A stretch of 64,000 nt of DNA from Azospirillum brasilense (GTDB lineage: Bacteria > Pseudomonadota > Alphaproteobacteria > Azospirillales > Azospirillaceae): the NCBI RefSeq assembly GCF_007827795.1, contig NZ_VITI01000005.1, positions 124,001 to 188,000 on the forward strand, read 5' to 3'. The position numbers and the translations under genes were made by a program. Under the pieces are notes generated by a model. That model made no database searches and had not been told where the DNA came from. It saw nothing but the letters and a program-made list of their open reading frames with translations. Each line of letters opens with the position of its first letter. Position 1 is the first letter of the stretch. Below, in pieces: positions 55,765 to 64,000 of this stretch.

Positions 55765-57852
55765 ATGGAAGTCCTTGTCGTATTCCTCCCGCTCCTGGCG
55801 TTCCTCGTCGCGGGTTCCATCGCCCTGTTCGGCGGGCCGAAGGCGGAGCCGGCGCACGCCGGCGGCCACGGCCACCACGATCATCATGGCCATGACCACG
55901 GTCATGGCCACGACGCCCATGCGCACGCCCATGACGAGCATGACGACGACGGCCATGACGACCATCACGTCGTCGCCGGGCCGCCCACCGCGGGCGATCG
56001 CGCCGCGCAGTTCGTCACCGCTGGTGCCGTCCTGCTCTCCGCGCTTCTGTCCTGGGTGCTGTTCTTCGACGTCGCCGTCGGCGGCCATCCCCGCACGATC
56101 GAGCTGATGAGCTGGATTCGCAGCGGCGGCCTGGACGTGTCCTGGGCGCTGCGCGTCGACCAGCTGACCGCGGTCATGCTGGTGGTGGTCAACACCGTGT
56201 CCGCGATGGTGCACGTCTACTCAATCGGCTACATGGCCGAGGACCCGCAGAAGCCGCGCTTCATGGGCTACCTGTCGCTGTTCACCTTCGCCATGCTGAT
56301 GCTGGTGACGGCCGACAACCTCGTGCAGCTCTTCTTCGGCTGGGAAGGCGTGGGTCTCGCCTCTTACCTGCTCATCAACTTCTGGTACGAGAAGCCCTCG
56401 GCCAACAACGCGGCGATCAAGGCCTTCCTGGTCAACCGTGTCGGCGACTTTGGCTTCGTGCTCGGCATCTTCGCGATCTTCGTGCTGACGGGTTCCGTCC
56501 AGTTCGACGCGATCTTCGCCAAGGCGCCGGAACTGGTCGGGCAGAAGCTCCATTTCCTCAGCTGGAACTTCGATGCGCTGACCGTCACCTGCCTGCTGCT
56601 CTTCATCGGCGCCATGGGCAAATCGGCCCAGCTCGGCCTGCACACCTGGCTGCCGGACGCCATGGAAGGCCCGACGCCGGTGTCGGCGCTCATCCATGCG
56701 GCCACCATGGTGACCGCCGGCGTCTTCATGGTCTGCCGCCTGTCCCCGGTCTTCGAATACGCCCCGACGGCGCTGGAGATCGTGGCCGTGGTCGGCGCCC
56801 TGACGGCCTTCGTCGCGGCGACCATCGGTTTCACCCAGTTCGACATCAAGCGCGTCATCGCCTATTCGACCATGAGCCAGCTCGGCTACATGTTCTTCGC
56901 CGCCGGCGTCTCCGCCTACGGCGCGGCGATGTTCCACCTGTTCACGCACGCCTTCTTCAAGGCCCTGCTGTTCCTCGGCGCCGGTTCGGTGATCCATGCC
57001 CTGCATCATGAGCAGGACATGCGCAACATGGGCGGCGTCTGGCGGAAGATTCCCTTCACCTACGCGGTGATGTGGATCGGCAATCTCGCGCTGGCCGGTC
57101 TGCCCTTCTTCGCCGGCTACTACTCCAAGGACATGATCCTGGAGGCGGCTTTCGCCTCGGCCAGCCCGGTCGGCAAGTTCGCCTTCGCGCTCGGCATCGC
57201 CGCGGCCCTGCTGACGGCCTTCTACTCCTGGCGCCTGCTGTTCATGACCTTCCACGGCAAGCCGCGGATGGAGAAGTCGGTCTTCGACCACGCCCATGAA
57301 TCGCCGATCGTCATGCTGATCCCGCTGGGCGTTCTGGCGCTGGGCGCTCTGTTCGCCGGCTTCGGCTTCCACGAGCTGTTCATCGGCCACAGCATGGAGC
57401 ACTTCTGGGGCAAGACGATCCTGGTGCTGGCGGACAACAACAGCATCGAGGCGGCCCACCACCACACCCCGGGCTGGGTCAAGCTGGCTCCGCTGGTCGT
57501 CGGACTGATCGGCATCGCGCTCGCCTACATCATGTACATGGCGATGCCGGGCCTGCCGACGAAGGTGGCCACCACGTTCCGTGGCGTGCACCAGTTCCTG
57601 TACAACAAGTGGTACTTTGACGAGCTGTACGACCGTCTGTTCGTGCGCTCGGCCAAGTATCTGGGCTACGGCCTGTGGAAATCCGGCGACGGCGCCGTGA
57701 TCGACGGTGTCGGTCCGGACGGTATTGCCGCCGCCACCCGCGACGTCGCGGCGCGCGCCAGCCGCCTCCAGTCCGGCTACGTCTATCACTACGCCTTCGC
57801 GATGGTGATCGGTGTGGTCCTGCTGGTCGCCTGGCTCTCGGTGTTCGGTTGA
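55765..57852 (+). CDS. nuoL: NADH-quinone oxidoreductase subunit L with a histidine-rich insert
   Basis: Distal antiporter-like proton-pumping subunit with about 16 helices and a long lateral helix near the C-terminus. 695 residues. Family blocks include [46 protein letters not shown] and [16 protein letters not shown]. Between helix 1 (about 3-25) and helix 2 (about 85-100) lies an insert, about residues 30-72, in which 17 of 38 residues are His alternating with Asp, Gly and Ala (55855-55975). Most NuoL proteins have only a short loop there. The rest of the subunit looks intact. Confidence 0.96.
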   Translation: MEVLVVFLPLLAFLVAGSIALFGGPKAEPAHAGGHGHHDHHGHDHGHGHDAHAHAHDEHDDDGHDDHHVVAGPPTAGDRAAQFVTAGAVLLSALLSWVLFFDVAVGGHPRTIELMSWIRSGGLDVSWALRVDQLTAVMLVVVNTVSAMVHVYSIGYMAEDPQKPRFMGYLSLFTFAMLMLVTADNLVQLFFGWEGVGLASYLLINFWYEKPSANNAAIKAFLVNRVGDFGFVLGIFAIFVLTGSVQFDAIFAKAPELVGQKLHFLSWNFDALTVTCLLLFIGAMGKSAQLGLHTWLPDAMEGPTPVSALIHAATMVTAGVFMVCRLSPVFEYAPTALEIVAVVGALTAFVAATIGFTQFDIKRVIAYSTMSQLGYMFFAAGVSAYGAAMFHLFTHAFFKALLFLGAGSVIHALHHEQDMRNMGGVWRKIPFTYAVMWIGNLALAGLPFFAGYYSKDMILEAAFASASPVGKFAFALGIAAALLTAFYSWRLLFMTFHGKPRMEKSVFDHAHESPIVMLIPLGVLALGALFAGFGFHELFIGHSMEHFWGKTILVLADNNSIEAAHHHTPGWVKLAPLVVGLIGIALAYIMYMAMPGLPTKVATTFRGVHQFLYNKWYFDELYDRLFVRSAKYLGYGLWKSGDGAVIDGVGPDGIAAATRDVAARASRLQSGYVYHYAFAMVIGVVLLVAWLSVFG

Positions 57853-57876
57853 GCGGTTTGAAGGGGAACAAGAACA

Positions 57877-59403
57877 ATGGCTAGCTGGCCGCTCCTGTCG
57901 TTCACGACCTTCCTGCCGCTGGCCGGTGTGGCGCTGATCCTGCTGTTCTGCAGGGGCAACACACCGGATGTGGTTCGGAACGTCCGTTACGTCGCGCTTT
58001 GGACGACGGTCATCACCTTCGTCCTGTCGCTGTTCATCTGGTTCAACTTCGACCCGCGCAACCCGGGCTACCAGCTCGTGGAGAAGGCGGAGTGGATTCC
58101 CGAGTTCGGGATCTCCTACCACATGGGCGTGGACGGCATTTCGATGCTGTTCGTCATCCTCTCCACCTTCCTGATGCCGCTCTGCATCCTCTCCTCCTGG
58201 GAGGCGGTGCAGACGCGGGTGAAGGAATACATGATCGCCTTCCTCGTGCTGGAAACCCTCATGGTGGGGATGTTCTGCGCGCTGGATTTCGTCCTCTTCT
58301 ACATGTTCTTCGAGGGCGTGCTGATCCCGATGTTCCTGATCATCGGTGTCTGGGGCGGTGCGCGGCGCGTCTACGCGGCGTTCAAGTTCTTCCTCTACAC
58401 GCTGCTCGGCTCGGTCCTGATGCTGCTGGCCATCCTGGCCATGTACTTCGCGGCCGGCACGACGGACATCCCGACGATCACGGCGACCCATTTCCCGCGC
58501 AACATGCAGCTCTGGCTGTGGCTGGCCTTCTTCGCCTCCTTCGCGGTGAAGGTGCCGATGTGGCCGGTGCACACCTGGCTCCCCGACGCCCACGTCGAGG
58601 CGCCGACCGCCGGTTCGGTCATCCTGGCCGGCGTGCTGCTGAAGATGGGCGGCTACGGCTTCCTGCGCTTCAACATCCCGATGCTGCCGGAGGCGACCGA
58701 GTATTTCGCTCCGCTGGTCTACACGCTGTCGATCGTCGCGGTGATCTACACCTCCCTCGTCGCCCTGGCGCAGGAGGACATGAAGAAGCTGATCGCCTAT
58801 TCGTCCGTCGCCCACATGGGCTTCGTCACCATCGGCATGTTCGCGCTGAACCAGCAGGGCATCGAGGGCTCGATCTTCACGATGCTGTCGCACGGCATCG
58901 TCTCGGGCGCGCTCTTCCTCTGCGTCGGCGTGGTCTATGACCGGCTGCACACCCGCGAGATCGCCCGCTACGGCGGCCTTGTGAAGAACATGCCGAAATA
59001 CGCGGTGGTCTTCCTGTTCATGACCATGGCCTCGGTCGGCCTGCCGGGCACCTCCGGCTTCGTCGGCGAATTCCTGGTCCTGCTCGGCGCCTTCCGTGAC
59101 AACACCTGGGTCGCCTTCCTGGCCGCCACCGGCATGGTTCTGGGCGCCGCCTACGCGCTGTGGCTGTTCCGCCGCGTCGTGTACGGCAAGCTGGTCAAGC
59201 CGGACGTCCGCGCGATGTTCGACCTGAACACCCGCGAGGTCGCCATCTTCCTGCCGCTGATCGCCGTGGTGCTGTGGATGGGTGTCTACCCGAACACCTT
59301 CCTGAACGTCACTTCGGCGTCGGTCGGGCAGCTGATCCAGACCTATCAGACCAAGCTGGCCGCCGCTCAGGGCGGGGCCGACGTCTCCGTCGCCGCGCGC
59401 TAG
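57877..59403 (+). CDS. nuoM: NADH-quinone oxidoreductase subunit M
   Basis: Antiporter-like proton-pumping subunit, 508 residues, about 14 helices. [20 protein letters not shown], the key Glu in [34 protein letters not shown] and [14 protein letters not shown] are conserved. Ribosome site GAAGGGGAAC. Confidence 0.96.
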   Translation: MASWPLLSFTTFLPLAGVALILLFCRGNTPDVVRNVRYVALWTTVITFVLSLFIWFNFDPRNPGYQLVEKAEWIPEFGISYHMGVDGISMLFVILSTFLMPLCILSSWEAVQTRVKEYMIAFLVLETLMVGMFCALDFVLFYMFFEGVLIPMFLIIGVWGGARRVYAAFKFFLYTLLGSVLMLLAILAMYFAAGTTDIPTITATHFPRNMQLWLWLAFFASFAVKVPMWPVHTWLPDAHVEAPTAGSVILAGVLLKMGGYGFLRFNIPMLPEATEYFAPLVYTLSIVAVIYTSLVALAQEDMKKLIAYSSVAHMGFVTIGMFALNQQGIEGSIFTMLSHGIVSGALFLCVGVVYDRLHTREIARYGGLVKNMPKYAVVFLFMTMASVGLPGTSGFVGEFLVLLGAFRDNTWVAFLAATGMVLGAAYALWLFRRVVYGKLVKPDVRAMFDLNTREVAIFLPLIAVVLWMGVYPNTFLNVTSASVGQLIQTYQTKLAAAQGGADVSVAAR

Positions 59404-59413
59404 AGGTTCCGAC

Positions 59414-60862
59414 ATGACCGCTGTGTTTCCCGACATCTGGCCGGCCCTGCCGGAAATCTTCCTCGCCTGCGCCGGCATGGCTTTGCTGCTGATCGGCGTG
59501 TTCCGCGGCGATGGCTTCACGCGCCCCATCGGCTACATGACGATGGTGGCGCTGCTGCTGGCCGCGATCCTGACCATGGGCTACGGCACCGGCCGGGTCG
59601 TCACCTTCAACGGCCTCTTCGTGATGGACGCCTTCGGCGTCTTCATGAAGGTGCTGATCCTCGTCGCCGCCTCGCTGTCGGTCCTGCTCGCGCTCGGCTT
59701 CAACGAGCGCGAGAAGATGGCCCGGTTCGAGTTCCCGGTGCTGATGCTCTTCGCCACGCTCGGCATGCTGATGATGGTGTCGGCCAACGACCTCATCTCG
59801 CTGTATGTCGGTCTGGAGACGCAGAGCCTCGCGCTCTACGTCATCGCCGCCTTCCGCCGCGACAGCGCCAAGTCGTCCGAAGCGGGCCTGAAGTACTTCG
59901 TGCTCGGCTCGCTCTCCTCGGGCATGCTGCTGTACGGCGCCTCGATGGTGTACGGCTTCGCCGGCACGACCTCCTTCGACAAGATCGCGGCCCTGTTCGC
60001 CGGCGGCGCGCATCCGTCGGTGGGCGTCATCATCGGCCTGGTCTTCGTGACCGCCGGCCTCGCCTTCAAGATCTCCGCCGTGCCGTTCCACATGTGGACG
60101 CCGGACGTCTACGAGGGCGCGCCGACCCCGGTCACGGCCTTCTTCGCCGCCGCCCCGAAGGTCGCCGCCATCGCGCTGTTCACCCGCCTGCTGATCGAGC
60201 CGTTCGGTCATCTGGCCCACCAGTGGCAGCAGATCATCATCGTCAGCTCGATCCTCTCGATGTCGCTTGGCGCCTTCGCGGCAATCACCCAGAGCAACAT
60301 CAAGCGCCTGATGGCCTACAGCTCCATCGGCCATGTCGGCTACGCCCTGGTCGGTCTCGCGTCCGGCACCCAGGAAGGCGTGCGTGGCGTTCTGATTTAC
60401 ATGGCGGTCTATGTCGTCATGAACATCGGCACCTTCGCGGTCATCCTGTGCATGAAGCAGCAGGGCCGCATGGTCGAGGAGATCAAGGACCTCGCCGGCC
60501 TGTCGCGCACCAACCCGATGCTGGCGGGCGCGATGGCGGTGTTCATGTTCTCCATGGCGGGCATCCCGCCGATGGCCGGCTTCTTCAGCAAGCTCTACGT
60601 CTTCCTCGCCGCCATCGAGGCGCAGCTCTACACGCTGGCGGTGATCGGCGTGCTGACCAGCGTCGTGGGCGCCTACTACTACCTGCGCATCATCAAGATC
60701 ATGTACTTCGATGAGCCGGTTGAGGCCTTCGACAAGATCGGCGACGATGGGATGACCGGCATCCTGATCGCCACCGGCCTGTTCACACTGCTGTTCTTCG
60801 TGGTTCCGGCGCCGATCCTGAACTACGCGGCGGCGGCGGCGGCCTCGCTGTTCGCCGGATGA
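59414..60862 (+). CDS. nuoN: NADH-quinone oxidoreductase subunit N
   Basis: Antiporter-like proton-pumping subunit nearest the quinone arm, 482 residues, about 14 helices. Conserved [19 protein letters not shown] (with the buried Glu), [22 protein letters not shown] and [17 protein letters not shown]. Its stop overlaps the birA ATG (ATGA), tying the housekeeping genes that follow to the operon. Confidence 0.96.
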   Translation: MTAVFPDIWPALPEIFLACAGMALLLIGVFRGDGFTRPIGYMTMVALLLAAILTMGYGTGRVVTFNGLFVMDAFGVFMKVLILVAASLSVLLALGFNEREKMARFEFPVLMLFATLGMLMMVSANDLISLYVGLETQSLALYVIAAFRRDSAKSSEAGLKYFVLGSLSSGMLLYGASMVYGFAGTTSFDKIAALFAGGAHPSVGVIIGLVFVTAGLAFKISAVPFHMWTPDVYEGAPTPVTAFFAAAPKVAAIALFTRLLIEPFGHLAHQWQQIIIVSSILSMSLGAFAAITQSNIKRLMAYSSIGHVGYALVGLASGTQEGVRGVLIYMAVYVVMNIGTFAVILCMKQQGRMVEEIKDLAGLSRTNPMLAGAMAVFMFSMAGIPPMAGFFSKLYVFLAAIEAQLYTLAVIGVLTSVVGAYYYLRIIKIMYFDEPVEAFDKIGDDGMTGILIATGLFTLLFFVVPAPILNYAAAAAASLFAG

Positions 60863-61653
60863 CGGCAGACAACGAAGCGGAGGCGGCGCGTCTGCGCCTG
60901 CCTCCGGGCTTCCGGGTGATGGCCTTCGACTCCGTCGGCAGCACGAACGACGAGGCGAAGGCCTTCGCGCGTTCAGGGGCCGCCGAAGGCACCGTCGTCT
61001 GGGCGAAGCGGCAGGAGTCCGGCCGTGGCCGCCGTGGCCGGGCCTGGACCTCGCCGGAAGGCAATCTCTACAGCTCGACCATTCTGCGCCCCTCGCGCCC
61101 GCCGGCCGAGGTGGCGCAGATTTCGTTCGTGGCGGCGCTCGCCATCGCCGACACCGCCGCGTCCGTCCTCCCCGATCCCGACGGCGTGCGCTGCAAATGG
61201 CCGAACGATGTTCTGGTTCATGGTCGCAAGCTGTCCGGCATCCTGCTCGAGTCGGAGGCCGCGGCCGGGGGAGGTGTCTCCTGGCTGGTGCTCGGCGTCG
61301 GCATCAACCTGCGGCATTTCCCCGAGGGCACCGACTATGCCGCCACGTCGCTGACGGCCGAGGGCGCCCCGGCGCTCCAACCGGCGGCCCTTCTCGAAAT
61401 CTATGCGGGGCAGTTGGCCCGCTGGTACGGCGTCTGGACCGAGCATGGCTTCGGCCCCGTGCGCGACGCCTGGCTGACGCGGGCGCAGGGTCTGGGCGAG
61501 CCCATCGTCGTCCGCCTGCCGGACCGCACATTGACCGGCACCTTCGCCGATCTGGACAGCGACGGCGTTCTGTTGCTTGATCGGGATGACGGGGCGGGGC
61601 GCCAGCGCATCGCCGCCGGAGACGTGTTTTTCCCACCCGCGGTGGAGACCTGA
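60859..61653 (+). CDS. birA: Biotin--[acetyl-CoA-carboxylase] ligase
   Basis: Attaches biotin to carboxylase BCCP domains. 264 residues without the N-terminal helix-turn-helix of E. coli BirA, so it is a ligase but not a repressor. Biotinyl-AMP site [28 protein letters not shown] and GVGINLRH are visible. Overlaps nuoN by 4 nt; coaX starts 3 nt after its stop. The nuoN-birA-coaX-rnj order is common in alphaproteobacteria. Confidence 0.95.
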   Translation: MTADNEAEAARLRLPPGFRVMAFDSVGSTNDEAKAFARSGAAEGTVVWAKRQESGRGRRGRAWTSPEGNLYSSTILRPSRPPAEVAQISFVAALAIADTAASVLPDPDGVRCKWPNDVLVHGRKLSGILLESEAAAGGGVSWLVLGVGINLRHFPEGTDYAATSLTAEGAPALQPAALLEIYAGQLARWYGVWTEHGFGPVRDAWLTRAQGLGEPIVVRLPDRTLTGTFADLDSDGVLLLDRDDGAGRQRIAAGDVFFPPAVET

Positions 61654-61656
61654 AAG

Positions 61657-62430
61657 ATGCTGCTCGCCATCGACGCCGGAAACACCAACGTGGTGTTCGC
61701 GATCTATGAAGGCGACCAACAGCGCGGCCTGTGGCGCACGGCCACCGACAAGAAGCGCACCGCCGACGAATATATGGTGTGGCTGACCCACCTGATGGCG
61801 CTGAAGGGCATGGGCCCGGCGGACATCGACAGCACCATCATCGCCAGCGTGGTGCCCGGCGCCACCTTCAACCTCAAGCGGCTGTGCAAGGACCATTTCG
61901 GCTGCGAGCCGCTGGTCGTCGGGCAACCGGACGTCGACCTCGGCACCCGCGCGCTGGTGGACCGGCCGGACGAGGTCGGCGCCGACCGTCTGGTCAACAC
62001 GGTGGCGGCGGCGGCCACCTACAAGACACCGCTGATCGTCATCGACTTCGGCACCGCGACGACCTTCGACGTGGTGGACCGCGACGGCAACTACCGCGGC
62101 GGCGTCATCGCTCCCGGTCTGAACCTGTCGCTGGAAGCGCTGCAGATGGCGGCGAGCAAGCTGCCCCGCGTGGAGATCCAGCAGCCGGGCCACGTCATCG
62201 GCACCAACACCGTTGAATGCATGCAGTCCGGTGTCTTCTGGGGCTATGTCGGCCTGATCGAAGGGTTGGTCAACCGCATCCGGGCGGAGTACGGCGAGCC
62301 GATGACGGTCGTCGCGACCGGAGGGCTGGGTGTGCTTTTCGCCAAGGCAACCCATGTAATCGAACACACCGACGGCGAACTCACGCTGCGCGGCCTCCTC
62401 CTGATCCACAAGCGCAACACGGCCCAATGA
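61657..62430 (+). CDS. coaX: Type III pantothenate kinase
   Basis: First step of coenzyme A synthesis. 257 residues, ASKHA fold. The phosphate loop is LLAIDAGNTNVVFAIYEG; DRLVNTVAAA, VIDFGTATTFDVVD and GGVIAPGLNLSLEAL are the other family motifs. Overlaps the start of rnj as ATGA. Confidence 0.95.
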   Translation: MLLAIDAGNTNVVFAIYEGDQQRGLWRTATDKKRTADEYMVWLTHLMALKGMGPADIDSTIIASVVPGATFNLKRLCKDHFGCEPLVVGQPDVDLGTRALVDRPDEVGADRLVNTVAAAATYKTPLIVIDFGTATTFDVVDRDGNYRGGVIAPGLNLSLEALQMAASKLPRVEIQQPGHVIGTNTVECMQSGVFWGYVGLIEGLVNRIRAEYGEPMTVVATGGLGVLFAKATHVIEHTDGELTLRGLLLIHKRNTAQ

Positions 62431-64000
62431 CCCAACCCGACTCCGCTCCCTCCGTCCACCCGGTCGAGGGAGACGGCGACCTGTTCGCTCCCGAGGACGA
62501 TGCGCTCTACTTCCTGCCGCTGGGCGGTTCGGGCGAGATCGGCATGAACCTCAACCTCTACGGCCATCGCGGCAAGTGGTTGATGGTGGATCTCGGCATC
62601 TCCTTCGCGGACGACACGATGCCGGGGCTGGACGTGATCATGCCGGACCCCGCCTTCATCGCGGAGCGCCGGCACGACCTCGTGGGCATCGTGGTGACGC
62701 ACGCGCATGAGGATCACCTCGGGGCCATCCAATATCTGTGGCCGCAGCTCCGCGTTCCCGTCTACTGCACGCCCTTCACCGCCGCCGTCCTGCGCGCCAA
62801 GCTGCACGAGCGCGGGCTGTCCGGGGTGGTGCCGGTCCATGAGGTGGCGCTGGGCAGCACCATCGAGGTCGGCCCCTTTTCCGTCGAGTATGTGACGGTC
62901 ACCCACTCCATCCCCGAGCCGAACGCCCTGGCGATCCGCACCGCCGCCGGCACCGTGCTGCACACCGGCGACTGGAAGCTCGACCCCGAACCGCTGGTCG
63001 GGAAGGCCGCCGACGAGGAGCGGCTGCGCGCCATCGGCGACGAGGGTGTGCTGGCGCTGGTCGGCGACAGCACCAACGCGCTGGTGCCCGGCAGCTCCGG
63101 GTCGGAAGCGGGCGTGCGCAAGACGCTGACCGAACTGATCGGGCAGTTTCCGGACGTGCGCGTCGCGGTGAGCTGCTTCGCCACCAACGTTGCGCGGCTG
63201 GAGAGCATCGCCCATGCCGCGGCGGCGCACGGGCGCCACGTCGCCCTGGTCGGACGCTCGATGTGGCGCATCAACGAAGCGGCGCGCTCCAACGGTTACC
63301 TCGCCGATGTGCCGGCCTTCCTGACCGAGCATGACGCCAACTACGTGCCGCGCGACAAGCTGGTGCTGGCCTGCACGGGCAGCCAAGGGGAGCCGCGTTC
63401 GGCGCTCGCCCGCATCGCGTCGGACGATCATCCCCAGGTGTCGCTGCAGCGCGGCGACGTGGTGGTCTTCTCCTCCCGCGAGATTCCGGGGAACGAGCGG
63501 GCGATCGGCCGCATGCAGAACCTGCTGGTCGGGCAGGGCATCCGCATCGTCACCGCCGACGAGGCGCCGGTCCATGTGTCCGGCCATCCGGCGCAGGACG
63601 AGCTGGTCCGCATGTATCAGTGGGTGCGCCCGCGCATCGCCGTGCCGGTCCACGGCGAGCAGCGCCACCAGCTGGAGCACGCCAAGCTGGCCCGCGCCTG
63701 CCAAGTGCCGGAGGCGCTGGTCCCCGGCAACGGTGACCTGATCCGGCTGGGACCCGACGCGCCGCCGCGGGTGGTGGCCCAGGTCCGCTCCGGCCGTATG
63801 GCGCTGGATGGAAAGCGGCTGATTCCGCTGGACACCGGGCTGATGCGAGCGCGCCACCGGATGGTCCACAACGGCGCCGCCGTCGTCACGCTGGTGATGA
63901 ACGGCAAGGGCGAGCTGGTGACCGCGCCGCAGATCGCGGTGATGGGGCTGCTGGACGACTCGGCGGACCGCGACATGCTGCTCGACGTGGTGGACGCGGT
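62427..64000 (+). CDS. rnj: Ribonuclease J (3' end outside window)
   Basis: Metallo-beta-lactamase-type 5'-3' exo- and endoribonuclease in rRNA and mRNA processing. 524 codons are present; the frame is open to the window edge, so the C-terminal region is missing. Motifs: LPLGGSGEIGMNLNLYGH, the zinc motif VTHAHEDHLGAIQ, HTGDWKLDPEP, GDSTNAL, SCFATNVARLESI (beta-CASP) and VSGHPAQDEL. The ATG overlaps the coaX stop (ATGA). Confidence 0.94.
   Translation, partial: MTQPDSAPSVHPVEGDGDLFAPEDDALYFLPLGGSGEIGMNLNLYGHRGKWLMVDLGISFADDTMPGLDVIMPDPAFIAERRHDLVGIVVTHAHEDHLGAIQYLWPQLRVPVYCTPFTAAVLRAKLHERGLSGVVPVHEVALGSTIEVGPFSVEYVTVTHSIPEPNALAIRTAAGTVLHTGDWKLDPEPLVGKAADEERLRAIGDEGVLALVGDSTNALVPGSSGSEAGVRKTLTELIGQFPDVRVAVSCFATNVARLESIAHAAAAHGRHVALVGRSMWRINEAARSNGYLADVPAFLTEHDANYVPRDKLVLACTGSQGEPRSALARIASDDHPQVSLQRGDVVVFSSREIPGNERAIGRMQNLLVGQGIRIVTADEAPVHVSGHPAQDELVRMYQWVRPRIAVPVHGEQRHQLEHAKLARACQVPEALVPGNGDLIRLGPDAPPRVVAQVRSGRMALDGKRLIPLDTGLMRARHRMVHNGAAVVTLVMNGKGELVTAPQIAVMGLLDDSADRDMLLDVVDA

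Overview
The window is a 64-kb piece of a GC-rich alphaproteobacterial chromosome, most likely Azospirillum or a close relative. The basis is the gene order: glnB-glnA behind a sigma-54-type promoter, tig-clpP-clpX-lon-hupB, a complete nuoA-N operon followed by birA, coaX and ribonuclease J, and the alphaproteobacterial style of the proteins. The genus is inference; the class is well supported. thiD is cut by the left edge and rnj by the right edge.

Left chromosomal part (1-9290): thiD (partial), a MocR-type aminotransferase regulator, small membrane proteins, a Bax-inhibitor-1 protein, a DUF2254 membrane protein, a small operon (DUF1127, GNAT acetyltransferase, PhzF-like, MaoC-like) and a short Hsp70-like ATPase. 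A two-part motif in front of the MocR gene recurs in front of the DUF1127 operon, which suggests a small regulon.

Mobile element (about 9292-32766, 23.5 kb): an integrative and probably mobilizable element sits in the 3' end of glnA. A 14-bp core is repeated at both ends. The left copy is the displaced original glnA tail; the right copy carries an element-derived tail that restores the same C-terminal residues with different codons. Its backbone is a tyrosine integrase, an AlpA-like protein, a MobC/relaxase pair with an oriT-like region, a KfrA-like protein beside an inverted-repeat array, a primase-type replication protein, two serine-resolvase-like proteins with eroded active sites, and several unknown genes. 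Two broken genes lie in the middle: an ORF stopped by an ochre codon, and the fused ends of a giant DUF4011/DUF3320 helicase. The right third is a defence operon read leftward: hsdR, an Sll1717-type P-loop ATPase, hsdM, hsdS, a multi-pass membrane protein and an Mrr-like nuclease, joined mostly by overlapping stop and start codons. The ATPase gene and the middle of the membrane-protein gene are visibly AT-rich compared with their neighbours.

Right chromosomal part (32740-64000): glnA and glnB (nitrogen assimilation; a sigma-54 promoter and an NtrC-like site upstream of glnB), two tRNA-His genes, nnr (NAD(P)HX repair), malonyl-CoA decarboxylase, tRNA-Leu, the chaperone and protease block tig-clpP-clpX-lon, hupB, tRNA-Val and tRNA-Asp, then nuoA-N for respiratory complex I running into birA, coaX and rnj. 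NuoL carries an unusual histidine-rich insert after its first membrane helix.
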